NCBI RefSeq assembly: GCF_954871325.1
Contig: NC_088777.1
Location: 33,395,366-33,459,365, forward strand
Length of the DNA stretch: 64,000 bases
Direction of reading: 5' to 3'
Source: Gordionus sp. m RMFG-2023
Taxonomy: Eukaryota > Nematomorpha > Gordioida > Chordodea > Parachordodidae
The translations under genes were made by a program, and so were the position numbers. The notes under the pieces were generated by a model. The model worked only from the letters and a program-made list of their open reading frames with translations. It did not search any database and was not told the DNA's origin. This document shows, piece by piece, positions 23,000-38,000 of the stretch; the stretch's first letter is position 1, and each line of letters begins with the position of its first letter.

Positions 23000-25900
23000 C
23001 TATTTTAAAATAATTTCATAATTAACTTAGAAAGAGTTTTTGGGTATGATTATGAATATGGACTACCCTAATTTTATATGAATCATAAAGATAAATTATT
23101 TATTCCAAAAATGAAAACTAAAAACAGAAAACAATGAACATTTCGTTACGTTTTAACATAACTAGTAAAAATTTTAATTAATTTTTTTCCCCCATAAAAT
23201 TAAAACATATCTAAAAGATGTCATGTTACAAGCATAATAAATGTCGCAATTCAGGAATTTGATGTCAAATACGAATGCTTCGTTTAAAAAAATTATTTTT
23301 ATAAGAAAAAATTTATCAGAATTCTAACTTTAAGATACCGTTTGAATCAATCAAACAAATACAGCATGCATCATAGAATTCAAATAGCTTATTATATATA
23401 AATAATGAATATCAGAAAGACCCAACGAACCAAAAAGAGTAAAATACACCATATATTGTTTGAAAAAATATTAGATTGTGATATTCGGAAAATGCTGTGG
23501 TAACTGAATTGACTGCGCTAAATTTAGACCTGGCAATGGCAATCCTGATGTGGGTGATGAAAATTCAATAAATTAAAATTTTACTCAGCCAAAATTTAGT
23601 TTACTATACCTTTCTCTTTCTTCCCATATTTTTTTCTAAAAAAAATTAATAAATCAAAAATTTCCCTAATAATAAAAATCGATAAACATTAAAAAAATCA
23701 ATCAGCATCACGTGACATAAACCAAATCTAATAATAATAAACCTTGATAATAAAATATAAAATCCACCATATTGATTTTACAATAAAAACAAACAAAGAA
23801 TAAATAAAACAAACAATATAAAATTTTTTAATTATATTATTTTTATTTAAAATAAATATCAAAATATCACGTAATTATTTTTTGATGTTTTTTTGTTTGT
23901 TGTTCCATATTTTATAAATTATAATATTTTTTTTATTTATAAATTAAATAAATATATTATTTTATTTCTATATTGGAGAAAGAATAAATTTTATATAATT
24001 TATAAGCGTAAGAATCTTGTCAGGCCAAGGTAATTAGGTTGCAATATAAAGATTTCGATTAGTAAGATGCCTACTTTTTATATATTATACAATGTAAAGT
24101 TGTAACTTACCTTTGCCTCTATTTTAGAATTTAGAAACGTTTGAATTTATTTTATACACAAGCCGAAAAATATTTTATGTTTAGCCCTCATTTAAAAATA
24201 ATTAAATCTTTTTTTATCCTGCCCGTTGAAGAACTCTTGTTTATAATATGCTTGAAGATTTTAACAGATCCCTGAAAGAGGTTTCATTTAAAATTGCGAA
24301 AGAAAAAATCAGTGGACGCCAAGGACTAAATATATCCATATTATTAAGGCATTTTTTATGTTGGTTTCTTGTGTTTTACAAACATAAATTTTCAATTTGG
24401 AAGCCACTAATATTTTATGCATAGTTTAATATACACTTTTTGGTAGTAGAGCAGCATTATTTATTATAAAAATCAATCAACTGGTTTTTTGTTTGTAAAA
24501 CTAGCTTTGTTAAATGGCCCATTTTTTAAAACGGCCCGGCCCTATTAAAATTTTAGCCAAGATATTTTGTAAGCCTCAAGATTTGGCAAATAGAGGTAGA
24601 AGCCTTTCTGCCATCTATGTGAAAAATTTCCATGATTAAATAATATTATTTTGGCTAAAATCTTAATCGTGTCGTTTTTAAAAATCGACCCAAATTGGGC
24701 TTAACAACATTAAAACTAAATTAACTATTTTAGCGAGACCAATTTCTAAATTTCTTCTAGATAAAATATACATTTTAAAATTTTTATCATAATTTAAAAA
24801 CTAAACTCCTAATAGAAAGAAGGAGGAGGGTTCTAAAGTTTATTGATAATTTATTTTTAAATTTAATTATACGAAAAAGTAAAAATTATTATTTATCATT
24901 TAGGCTGTGTCGAAAATATCAAACTTTAGAAACTCTATTGAAAGAGAAGGAATTAACTTTTTTTAATACAAAAATAAAAACGCATGCAAAATATAATTCT
25001 AGAAAATTTCAAGGATTATTTTATTAAAATTTTTGAAACTTTTGATATCTTAAAATAGATTTTGGACGCAATCTTAATAATGAAGGGCTAAAATTTTTAA
25101 TGTGGTTTTAAAAAAGAACTGTGAGACATCGCTGTGAGGGATTGCAATGTTATGGCAAAAATTGCGCGATCTTCCGGAGATCTGACAACTCTGATCCCGT
25201 TATTAAAAAACTTCCAGATAATTTTTAATAACTGACTAGCTCTTGCCCACATTCGATTTAAATCTCACGACAGACTACCCATAGCTACAAGTTCTTAGCC
25301 CGTAGAAAGTTGTAATCCTAACTAAGCTTTAACCAGACTTAGCAAGATTAACACTTCCATTTACCTATAAAAAAAATTATTTTAAAAGAATGTATCCTAT
25401 TGGATTAGACTTCGCAATCCTATTACTTTTAGAAAGGTAAATTAGCTTATTTAGCTGACTAAAACTTGATTATAGAAAAAAAACAAAATTTCCAAAAAAA
25501 TAGATATTTGTAGTATTTATTTACTATTAATATTCAAAAAATTGCACTCACCTATATAGCGAAAAATTTTCTGACCTTTCTTTTTTTTAAACTATTTTTG
25601 ATAGCCTATAAATTAAAAATAAAATCAATAAAATTAAAAACTATTATTGCAATCGATAAAAAAAAATTAATTTAAAAAATATGCCTGAGGAAAAGGGGGT
25701 TAAATTTATAAATACAAATTAAAAAAAGAAGCTCAACCCCCCACTTTACCCCATTAAAAATAATAGTAAAAAAAGAAAAAAATAATAAACAAGAAAGAAA
25801 CAAATTAAAATAGCAAAATAAATAAATAATAGTTATTAAAATAAACATTATAATAAAAAAATATTTGCTTCTCGTCTAAAAAAAATAAAATTAGTGTGCT

Positions 25901-26980
25901 ACATATAAAAAATAAACTATAAATATTAATAGTTTATCTTTTATATTATTTTGGGATTATAAATTAACTTTAAAAATAAAACTAAAAAAAACTATTGATT
26001 TAAAAAAAATGTTACATTTTTATAATTATCTTTCCTCTTCTAGTCAATTCACTTCAAGATTAATTCTTTCCTTCCATCATAAAAAAACAATAATTATATT
26101 CTCAGAGCGATTCTCTTCAATCATTTAATCCAAGAGAGATCAATTAAAATTTTTGTATGAAAACTTGTACCAAAAATAATAAAATAACAAATATTTACAA
26201 AAATAATTTCATCTATCCTTTGTCGCCATTTTTATTTGAAAAAAATTTAAATAATTTTTATTGATCGGAATATATGTTTCAACGAATAAAAACTCAATTA
26301 TAAAGGCTATTTTTATAAAGAAATCTTTTTATTCAATCCTTGTATATTCCAAAAAATATTCATTATTATTACGATACTTAATTTATCACAGGGATACAAG
26401 GGAACATTTTATATTCCTAAACCTGCATTAATTCATCCAATAAAAAGTATTTTTTGCTCAAATAGATCTTAACAATTTGAAAGTGATTAAAAAATCAAAG
26501 CAACGATTCAACTGGTATTTATTTTTTTACCTTATGATAAAGTATCATTTGTTCTATTTCACCTTTCTTTTATTGAATCAGGCCAATATTATTCAGCAAA
26601 TAATTTTTATTTAAATAATCCTTCCTACATTTATAATACAATATAAAAAATCAAAGTCCTATATTTATGTATTTTATTATCAAGCAAAAGTTCCTTTCTG
26701 TGATACTTAAAATTGATATTTAAATATATGTATACCTTTTTCAAAAATTTGAAATAGCATTCTCATAAACCTACCTGTATAAATTATATGTAAGTTTGCC
26801 ATAAAATTTCATAATATATATACATAATATTTGTACCAGAACTTGTAGAGATTTATAATCTTTATTTGTAAATCGTTAAAAGAAAAATATAAAAAGGAAA
26901 TGAATGTTAAATGATATTTTCAATTGCTTAATTGATATAATTCAAATTTATTTTATATTTAATCCCAGCTTTATTATATT
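23000..26980. other. AT-rich intergenic region, no gene supported
   Basis: Apart from the MITE at 24,502 the DNA is low-complexity. A less AT-rich island at about 25,100-25,340 reads into short open stretches on both strands, but none matches a family I know. Homopolymer A runs are frequent between 25,460 and 26,000. Confidence 0.5.
24502..24712. mobile_element. 'TAGTGTTGTTAA' MITE copy
   Basis: About 211 bp with ends 'TAGCTTTGTTAAATGGCCC' and 'GGGCTTAACAACATTA'. It shares the family core ('CTTTCTGCCATCTATG', 'ATATTATTTTGGCTAAAATC'). The TSD is not clear. Confidence 0.7.
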
Positions 26981-26989
26981 AAAACCTGG

Positions 26990-27016
26990 CTATATAAATG
27001 GTCTGCACTCTATCAG
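26990..27016 (+). promoter_or_regulatory. possible core promoter (TATA plus initiator) upstream of the GW182 gene
   Basis: 'CTATATAAATGG' is followed about 24 bp later by 'TATCAGTCTTT', which resembles a TCAGT initiator. The spacing is slightly short, the start codon is 620 nt further on, and in such AT-rich DNA TATA words occur by chance. Confidence 0.22.
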
Positions 27017-27138
27017 TCTTTTTACATTAACAAAAGATGTTATTTTGTTTACCAACATTTAATTATTGAAACAATTATTAATTGGATATACATCTAATTA
27101 TTTATACATATTTATTTATTTAGGATCTTCCATCTATG

Positions 27139-27300
27139 TCATCCAAATTCACCAATTAAAATACTTAAAAAGGTGATAATTCCTTCAATATCATCACTAC
27201 TCATAGTATCTATCTTTACATAACCCATCATGGATATATTTAATATAATATTTTCTCTATCAGGGATTACATTTATTTTTATAAAAAAATAAAAAAAAAT
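27139..27300 (-). other. short minus-strand ORF, possible terminal exon
   Basis: Reads 'SMMGYVKIDTMSSDDIEGII' then 'TFLSILIGEFG' and a stop, followed within about 20 nt by an AATAAA-type word. A candidate acceptor lies upstream ('CCCTGATAG'). Composition is less biased than random AT-rich DNA, but nothing is recognised and no partner exon was found. Confidence 0.2.
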
Positions 27301-27633
27301 TAAACTATCATAAAAGCACAACTATACGCTCAATTTTATATCATCTTATTAATGTAAAATATTTAATTTTGTGGATCAGAAAATAGACTAATCCTCATAT
27401 ATTTACTGTGAAATCACTAGATTCCATTTTATATTGCAAAATAATATTTTCCCAAATAAACTGCCTTTATCAAAAAATTGTCAATATCTAATCAAATTAA
27501 TCATTTTATTTGGATACTAAAAAATGCTATCAAAATTACTCACTTATTTATTAACTACTTTATATATGGTCACACAAACATTACTCGAATCATTCAAACC
27601 ATTATATTCACTAATCAGAAAATAAAAATTTAA

Positions 27634-29007
27634 ATGTGGCCCTGTTCTTCATCTGCATTGCTGCAGCAAAGGCAGTCATCTCATAATTACAATAATTTTA
27701 GCAGTCACCAACATTCTACAAACAATAGTGGAATCATAGGTGGCAATCCTGGAATTGCACAAAGGTCAGGTTTCAATCATTATGAACCCAACTTAAACTT
27801 GAATTACCCAAATAATTACAATCCTAACAATCATCGCTTTATCCCATCATCTACTCACTCAGGTAATAACCACCCCTTATCGTCAAACCCAGCTTATTTA
27901 GGACTGAATAGCTATGAAGGAGGTACCAAGTTTCAATCTGGGAACACTGGATTTTACCCACCTAACCAGCCCAATTTCAGTAACAGTGCTGTCCACTTTC
28001 ATCAATCCTCTTATAACAATGTAAACCACAATGCAAGTTTGAACAAGGAAACCTCTGCTGCCACTGCTTGGGCATATAACACAAATGCATCTGCACAGCC
28101 TATAGAACCATATAATATCAATAACTCGCTAAACTCTGGAGGGGCTTGGGGTACCAAAAGGGTATCAGCAACAGGTGGGATCAAGCCTACTTATTACCCA
28201 CCTGGTAATGAACGAGCTCCTTCATCTTTGCAACACCATAATCAAAATCATTATGGTAGCAGCAATGTCAATTCTAGTATTCCATCCAACAGGGATAACA
28301 TATGGACCAACAGTACTAACACTAACTCAAGTTATTATAACCAACTATCAGACAATAATAATACTAATAATGCTATTGTGAACAACAATAATTTTGAAAT
28401 TGGAGATGATTTTAATATCAATGGACTCCCCAACAAAAATGGTATTGAGAGATCCTCTAACCTATTTGACAAGGAATGGATGAATGGAGCCCAGCAGCAA
28501 TCCAATATGAATAATACTCATCAAAGTGCCCCCAAAGCCAAATCAACTAATGAGTTAGGTGGGATCAGCTATCCTAACACTTTAAATTCCCTCTTTCCAC
28601 CTTACAATAATACAAATTATAATTCCAGTTCTGATTCGAGAGAACCTACTCATGATTACACCTCAAACTTATTGGATAATAAAAATAGGCTTGAAGACAA
28701 TCACCTAATCAATAGTAGCATATACCAACAGAAACTTTCTAATTCAAATAATTCATCCTCTCTCTTTTCTCATTTCCCTCCAACCTTCTCAAATGAAAAC
28801 AATAAGCTAATTTCTTCTGAACATCAACCACCACCTGATTTTGATAATATAGCTAACAAGGACTTGACAGGCACCTCTGTTTGGGCCTCCAATACCAAAG
28901 AACAAATGAATAATGATTCGGATTTTGGGGATGGCTTCACTCGGTTTTCAGGCTCAACCCCAGATAGTTCAAACCATTTAGGCAGTGGGGCTGATAACAA
29001 TGATAAG
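27634..29007 (+). CDS. GW182 exon 1 (458 codons, Asn/Ser-rich GW region)
   Basis: Starts at ATG directly after an in-frame TAA and ends at an AAG/GTATTT donor in phase 0. Very rich in Asn and Ser, with isolated Trp in small-residue context ('GGAWGTKR', 'TAWAYNTN', 'NIWTNS', 'SVWASNTKE'), the pattern of the Argonaute-binding arm. A 5' UTR intron is possible: 'CTAATCAG' lies 13 nt upstream of the ATG. Confidence 0.9.
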
Positions 29008-32000
29008 GTATTTTTAACAATTGTATTTCCAACATATTTTATATTTTGTATAGAGTTGGGCAAATTTCTATAAGTGTATGGTATTAAACTACAACATTTA
29101 CTTTTATAAAAATGTGTTTCTTACATGCTTTAAGCTATATTTTCAAATTGATCTATTACCATACATTAAGCTTGTAGCTTAAAGCCACAATACTTATATA
29201 TTTAGCTAAAAGATTTAAAATCTGGCCATATTTGACAATTATTTATTTATTCCAATATAATATCAATAGTGAAAAAAGATTAATTGTGGTATAATTATTA
29301 GTAAATTTGAACTATACCTCATATGAATTAGACAAAAAAATTTTTAATAATATATATTTTTTAATTTTTTTCTTGCATTGTTAACCATTTCTTATGAAAC
29401 TTAAATCATAAATAATTAGTATATTTTTAATCTATATAAACCAATTTGTAAAAATTAATTTATAAGTAAGATAATAAAATGGCTTATAGAAATATTTTCA
29501 TGAATCCCAAACCAAATTAATCTACCAATATAATATTGCCTTATTAAATTTAAAAATACTATTTCAATTTTTTTTTCAAATTTATGAATATTTTATTTCT
29601 CATTTTTTTATACACAATAATTTAATCTATAAGTAAAACTACAATAATATAAATAAACATAAATTTAATATAGGAATAATATAATATGTAAGAAATAAAA
29701 TTCATATTTGGGCTTGCGTCTACTGAAATTTACATCTCTTATTTTTTTTAATATAAATAGAGAAAAGATAAGAATATTTATAAAATTAAAATATTCATAA
29801 GTATAAATTTATATTACCTTTAATTCATTGGTAGTCCTCGATGATTATAAAGTTGGTAAAATCATACTGTATGTACCAACCTAATATCAAACTAACATTA
29901 TTTATTCTTTGAGCTCTCATTTTCATATTTAGTTTTCTGGAGGAAGATATTCTATTCAATTTTTGTAGCCATCAATAAGATGACATTTATGGATTAGGGC
30001 ATTATCCATGATTATAACTGCATCACCTGGAAGGTTTGATATTAATTACCTAAGATAATCAAGAAAAATAATTCATTATAGGTCCTTCAATAATTCAATA
30101 AGACACAAGTCCACTAATTCCTATTGTCTGACTGGTATTTTTACCTTAGAAGTAGAACTTTCACTGTTAGTGTGATGTTATAGGGGGCCCTGATATAAAT
30201 ATTTACATACAGATTTATACCTGTTTCATCTAGGAAAAACATTTTCTCTTGAACATCTTTAGGCAATATGTCTGGCAAATACTGATTGCCCTGGGTTTAT
30301 TATGGATCGAGCTTTTCAGCCTTTTTTTTGACCATCCTATTTTTTAATATATTTTCTTACTGTTCCTTCATTTTAGGAAACCTGGGCATAGACTTTCTTA
30401 TATCTTTAATTGTGAACATGTGATTAATTATTAAAATATCAATAAATTTTCTTTCAATGTCCAAGGAATCTTTTTTTCTTGCATCTTTTTTTAAAAAAAT
30501 TGAATATTCTTAAACAGGTCCCTTATAAATTCAGGAAAGGTTTCCTATCAATTTATTTACTGAAAAGATATGCATATCAATATGGTTAGCTATGTATTTT
30601 ATCTTATTCTATCTAATTCAGGTACTGATAAGAATTTTTTGTTTTGTCTTTAACCCAGCATTTGTATTTTCTTTTTGCAGATAAAATTAATGAGGTGTTA
30701 AGGGTCATTTACTGTATCATTAGCTCTTATAGGAGATTGTGAAAATGATGGGATTGATATAGAATAATTGGATGAAAAAGTATTATATTATCTAACATAT
30801 GGATGATGAATTCATTATAATATTTTGATTTTAAATAATAGTGAGTTTCTTATACTGGTATTATCAGATAAAATATTTTCTTTTCAATGTTGAAATTTAA
30901 TATAAAAAAGTTATATTGAAATTTTTTTTCATATGGTTAAAAATTTTGAAAAAACAATTAAAATTTTTTTGTGTTTCATATGATGGACTAGTACTTCTTC
31001 AAACATTTTTTCTATACCACATAATAAATCTCTATTTTTATTGTTTTGGTAAAAATAACATGCAACTCTATAAAAAATATTGATCATCAAGGGAAATACA
31101 AAAATGGAATTCATCTTATGTCCAGTTAAAAGTTCAAAATTTTTACAATGACTAGGACTTCCAATTTTGCAATGTTTTTTCTATTGATTATTAACTTATT
31201 TTGCAATTAAAAATATCAAAAATTTAAAAAAATTTAGGAAGTGAGAAATATTTACTATTCATTTTCACATATTTTATAATAAATAAAATACATTATCAAA
31301 GTTTTTGCTTACTCTTTAAAGTAAAGTATAATATTAAATATAGAATAAAATAAATATTTTTAATTTGAGATTCTTCCCTATATGCTTTTTTTTGCTAAAA
31401 TTTATCACTGGGTTGCAGGTGATCTTGGGCCAAAAAATTGTTGTAGGTGGAATAAAACGCTCCTTGGTAATGGTTTTGGGTTTGCATAGAATATATTTCA
31501 CCCTTACTTTATCATTCTTGACGTTTTTATTAATTATCTTATAAATTGTCATTTAGAATGGCAAATTCTTTATATGAATTAATGATCTAGAAGACCATAT
31601 TAATAATTTAAAAATGTTCAATACAATTGTTCAAATCTACATTTCAAAATGCCTTAAAATAACTTAGCTTAATGCAGTAACTTAGCAAAGAGTATTTCGC
31701 TATTGCCCAACTTTTACTGTATATTTTATATTGTTTATATCATATCAAGTGGTCATTTTGAGAATAATTAACTTTTTGTGATTAAATTTTTATAGATTAC
31801 CATAATGTTGATATAGATAATACTTTTTACTTTAAATACAGCATGCACAACAGAGTTATTCCACTAAAATTGTGTAAATGACCATCTTGATTAGATGTAT
31901 GATTTTTCAGACTATTTTTTATAACCTTGACATGTCATTGATTGTAATAATGATATTATTATATAGGCAAGATTAGTTTATATTTGTTTTAACAAATAAA

Positions 32001-35000
32001 AAAAATATCTAAATCAGGCCAATATAAACAACATCCTAAACAGTAATAACCAGGTGATGAGCAGTGAAGACGAATTGATATCTAGATATGTCAACGCTCC
32101 TACAGGGTGGGGCAAAGTGCCTATCAAGCAGGATTCTGCTTGGGATAGAAATGATAGAGTCACCCCAGATCCCTCTGATCCTAATACACTGGGTAAATAA
32201 TTCTAAAATATTAATCATAGATTTGTTTGTTAACTCATAAGCATAAAAGCTCGATTTGAGTCGATTTTTAAAAACGACCTGATTAGGACTATAATCAAAA
32301 ATAATGCTGGGAGCTTTTGCTCATAGATGACAGAAAGGTTTGGACATTATTTTTTTCAAATCTCGAGGCTTACATAATATTATTTTGGCTAAAATCTAAG
32401 TTGGATTGTTTTTAAAAATTGACCAAAATCGGGCTTTTTAACTTTTATGGAAAGTAGATTGAATGCAAGAAAAAAATACTTATATTTTTATTTTAAAGGA
32501 CTTCATTACAATCCAAATAAAAATATTTTATGATGAAATGTATTCAGGTACCCACTTATGGAAATCTCAAAATAGTTTAAATAGTGGCAATTCTAGTGTC
32601 AATACTAAGCCATTGTTGTCAGGTGGTGGCAATAATAACATGAGCAGTGCAGATTTTTATTCTTCCAGCAATCATTTGCAATTGCAGGGACATAACATCC
32701 CATATAATTCAGGGAATAATAAAGATACAGAGGGCCTGTCTAGTCTATCCTCCCCTCTCTCGGCTACTTCTTCCAATTACTGGAATTGGAAAAAAGAAGA
32801 TGAACCCTCTAACCACTACAATAAACAACCTAGGGAAGGAGGTAACGAATCATATTTTCACTTATTCCTTTTAACTTTCTAATCATAATTTTACTATCCC
32901 TTTTCACTACCCGAATTTTTACATGGAAATATCGTTATTGGGAGTAATATAACAATTTTCTGATAGTTTTATAACAATTTATTTTCCTTACATATTTGGC
33001 CTAATATATTGAACTGATTTTAGGTGTGTCCTTAATATTTATAAAGAGTTGATGATTCTATTTACCATATTCTTGCATTTACATCATGTTATATTATTTA
33101 TTATATGCAAAGTGTCCATTTTCTCTGTTTTGTAAAGTCATTTTCAATAGCCTTTGCCACTTTAATAAAGTTTTTTGATATGGTTTAGAAAAATTAATTC
33201 TTTGTTATTTCTGGTCAAAAACGGTATAAATTATTATACTTTATGAAAAGGTTTTTCCAATTATGCCAATGACGAAAATTCCATGACCCCTTTGCCCAAC
33301 TTGGACTCTAGCAAAACTAATATTGGATGGCAATCCAACAACAATAACTCAATTCATTTGAATGGCAATAACAACCCCAACTTTAATAACCAAATCAAAA
33401 ATTTCAACAATTCCACTGAGCCTTCCTCTGCATTCCCCCAAAGACCTTTTAAAGGTAAAACTAGAGCTATTTAAATATTATTTTATTTAAAATTATATTT
33501 GAATTCTGTATAATGGCAAAAACTAAAATGGACTAAGGCCATTTCCATTCGATTTTGCGTTTTTTAAAATATACTAATTTGATACTTTTTAACGATTAAA
33601 TGGCGTCTTATGTGATTGAAGTGTACATTTGTTTTATTAATATTATATTATGCAATAATTTTACACCAGCTTAAACATATTTACTCAAATAATTAGATGA
33701 ATTGGATTTTATATGCTTGCTTTGATATTGCACCATATTTTGTTAAGTATACTAAACACCTTTTTATTTATAATTTTTAATCAAAGGATTTTTTAAAGCA
33801 TCATTATTTCATATAAATGTATTAATTTACATTTCTATTGTTAAATCAAATTTAAGGAAATTATGATAATTGAATTATTGCAGATATGATATTTATCCAA
33901 GAATATCTTAGATGTTGATAATGAAATATTTTTTACAATTCACATAAATTTTTATAGAAATATGCAATTTACATATGTTGTATTCCATATTAAATCAACC
34001 AAAAAAAGTCGATTCTCGACCCGACCCCCTTCAATTTTTTTAAAAATTTGCATGTTGGTAGTATATACACTAATAAAATATAAAATTTTACTTTTCAAAT
34101 CGCCTTACTCCATGAGATATGGCCATCTTTAGAAAGGCGGAAATTCAAAAATACACTATATTTTATTTTAAATATCTCAAAAAGTAATTAAGCTAAAGAC
34201 AAGATTTTAATTTTAAAATAGCTCTTTATTATGATATAAAATTTATTTTAATGAAAAAAAGTCTATTACCAAAAACCGGAAATTACTATAAAATAAAAAT
34301 TGCTCTTTTTTTTCTTTTAAATTTTTTTTACAGATAGACATTATACTTCTTAATATTTGTACAAATCCTAGATTGGGAGAGTACTGGGCCAAAAGTTATT
34401 ACACTTTAAATATAAGTAGTATGGCTCTTAAATCTTATATTATACTAAATGTATAGTAATTTACGAAACAAATAAAAAGAAAATTCGTTTGGGATTGGGC
34501 CAGATATATTTTTTTATAAATCTTTCTGACCGTGTTAGAAAAATTAGGCCCTATGCAGATTACTAGTAGACATTGTGTCATATTTAGCTCATAAGTTTAG
34601 CGATTCTATTTTAGAAGGAAAATAATTGTAAAAATGTTTATAACTTTATTTAGCTAATTAATCGGAAATAATATTCTAATAAACATATTAATATAATATC
34701 ATACATTAAATAATCTAATGAATTAGAATAAAATTTGACTTTCATTTTTCCTTCCATTAGAATAAATGAATGATTGTCCCGGGAATTCGTTTGGCCATTA
34801 AAAATCTATTTTCAAGATTGATTTCCATTCTTAAATATCCTACGTTGCTAACAAATATATAATTGATTCTCACATAATTATTTAAGTCAATAGAAGTTAT
34901 TATATGATATTCATGAGTACATTGCAGGCTTGCTCTAGCCGCCAACCTCTTAGTAATTCCCCTTAAACTATCGCAAGGAGTTTTGCCAAGTGCAGTTTCA

Positions 35001-38000
35001 AAAAAATGCCATTCTGCCTTGATCCCAAAATTATTATAATGGTTGTAGAGGTTTACAAAGTTTTTTTTGTTTTTATACTTGTAACAGCTCCATCAGAAAA
35101 ATAAAATATTATTGAAATCTTATCAAATCTTTCTTTCAAGAATAGAATTAATTTTATTTGAAATAAAAAGGAACATGTAATTGTGTTTGAGACAATCTGA
35201 TATAATCATGTAACTTAAATGTTTAATGATATCACCTTCGCGGTAATAAATCATAAATGGATGAAGTGTTGCCTGATTAACTACAAAAGCGTAGTTCTCT
35301 GCAAAATAGGATATTATTAAATATTCCCCATCTTTCAAATTCGATTATGAAATTTGGGACCTTTAGGTTGGGTTAAAGAGATTATTGACCTCACTTTTTA
35401 TTATCATAGTTGTTACTTTTTACAAAATCTTATTATTTATTCCTTATAATGCCTCTAAATTAAGGCGTTTTGCGTTTTATTTAAAGTAATGCAATACAAT
35501 TTGGTAAATGTTGTTTTGAGTTTTTTAACATTTAAAAAATGCAAAATAATAAGATTTTTTAGGATTTTAGTTTTAATGCTATTATTCACATATATTGCTC
35601 ACTTTTAAAAAAAATAATTACTCTATATTTGGTATAATATAGGATTTAAGCTATATTATTTATATTTAAAGTGTAATAACTATTGACCCAGTACTCGTCC
35701 CAATCTAGGATTTTGTACAAATATTAAGAAGTATAATGTCTATTTGTAAAAAAATTTAAATGAAAAAAAGAGCAATTTTTATTTTATGTCCATTTCCGGT
35801 TTTTTGTATAAGACTTTTTTCAATAAAATATATTTTATGTCTATTAAAGAGCTATTTAATAAAGTTTAAATCATGTCTTTAGCTTAATTAATTTTTGAGA
35901 TATTTAAAATTAAATATAGTGTATTTTGGAATTTCCGCATTTCTAAAGATGGCCATATCTCATGAAGTAAGCTGAGTTGAGAATTAAAATTTTATATTTT
36001 TACTAATTAGTATATATACATTACCATCATACTTTTAAAAAAAATCAAAGGGGGTTGGGTTGAATCTTCAGTAAATTTGATATGGAATACAACATATATT
36101 AATTGATATATTATAAACAATTACATATAAATAATAACCTTGCAAATTATTTATTACACTGATATGCGGAATCCATTTAATTTTTTATAACAAATCGAAT
36201 GCACTTTCTATACTTTTTATATTTTTAATATTAGCTTTAATATAACATTGAGTCCTTTTCTGGGGACATAGTACTTTTTGCCCTAAGTATTTATTAAAAT
36301 ATTTTGTAATTTAAAAATCGTTTATTAAAAATAATTTAGTTTTTAAGTAAAAACGTGCATCGGAAAACGCTTTGTTTGGAAATAGCCTAATTTAAATATA
36401 AAAATAGGCTAAAGGTTCAAAATTAGAATTTGCAAAAGACAATATTTTTGACCCAACCTGACTCATAAAAAAATCATTTTCTCAATCCTAGAAATTAAAA
36501 TAAAAATCCCAACAACATTGAACATAAAAAAATTGCATATTTTTGACCCAACTTAACCCAAAAATAAAAAAACATTTTCTCAACCCTTAAAATTAAAAAA
36601 AAACTCCAGCACAATCGAACATTTAATTTCCCAACATAATTGAACATAGAATTAATTCCATATTTTTGACCCAACATGGATCTAAAAATTAAAATATGAA
36701 AAAAATTTACTTAAAATTATTTATATTTTTTAGTATGTTTTATAAGAAATAAAATGAACAAAATTGTGAATCAAATCATGATTTATTGGTATTACAGATT
36801 AAATTCAAAATGGTAAAAAATATTATTGACTCGATACAAATAGAAATAGAAAATAATCTCAATTTACTCAACCCAATAGGTAGGATTGGACTAAATGTGT
36901 CACAGTCAGGCGCGTACGCAGCGGAGGAAGGCAGGGAGACAAATCCCCCCCCCCCCCAATCCAAAAAATACAGATGCCTGATTATATTTTTCAAAAATAT
37001 TATTGTTAATATTAATTTATATTTGTTAATGTTTATTCCTATCTCATATATATATTTAATTACATTTATTTATCACATTCATCTACTAAGTTATTTTATC
37101 AATTAATTTCGATTTCAAGTTTTCCTTGGCGTAATTTACCTATTATTTTCAAATTTTAGTGGCATATTATTTATCTAAATTTCTAGTCAAATAATAATCA
37201 TCTCTGAAACTCCTTGTCAAACAGGGAGAAAGAAATTGCAAGCTTGTCCAACGAGATCGAGTCTCCGCCATCAATAAGTAACAGCTTTTATGGAGTTAGA
37301 AGAGCCGATTATTAATGCTATTACTGAAATATCACAATGGCTTGAAAGAAATATTTCCTCAGAAGCAAGAAAATTATTGGATTCAATACTTATTCCAAAT
37401 TTTTTTTCTCATTAGAATGTATTATTTAATTATACAACTATTTTATGTAATACTTTTCAAAAACATGACATTGACTTGATTAAGAAGATGAGAATATTGG
37501 AAAGCATTTTATTATAACTCAAGGAAATAGCTCATGATGAAGAATTTCATATTTTATATGTTATTGATGAGTCAAAAGCAGAGCTATATTTAATATTTGT
37601 CCCCCTCGACTTGCAGCAAGCAAGCTCATCGTCAAAACATTAATATAGGATCAGTAGAAGAGTATTATAAAACAAATGTCCCCTCTCTTAGATACATTTA
37701 TAACCCATATAAATAAATGGTTTTTAATTCATCATGCAGCATTATTACTTCTACAAAAGCTTTTCCAACCTTTTTCAGATGGTGATAAAAAAATATTTGT
37801 TGGATTTTTATCAGAGACCTGCAGGCCCGGCCCTAAGCCCGGGCCGGGCTAAAATTTTTAAATCTGGCCAGGCCGGGCCGTAAAAAATTTTTAAAAAAAT
37901 ATCCAAGCCGGGCTGGGCCTAAAAAATTTAAAACCGGGCCGGGCTGTGCAAATGGTACCTCTGCAGGTCTCTGATTTTTATCATGAAGATGTTAAAATAT

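Noticed and set aside
28824-29063. minus-strand ORF of 79 residues
   Set aside because: Antisense shadow of GW182 exon 1.
36786-37106. plus-strand ORF of 106 residues
   Set aside because: Spans the left end and poly-C tract of the hAT element; no domain and no splice partner.
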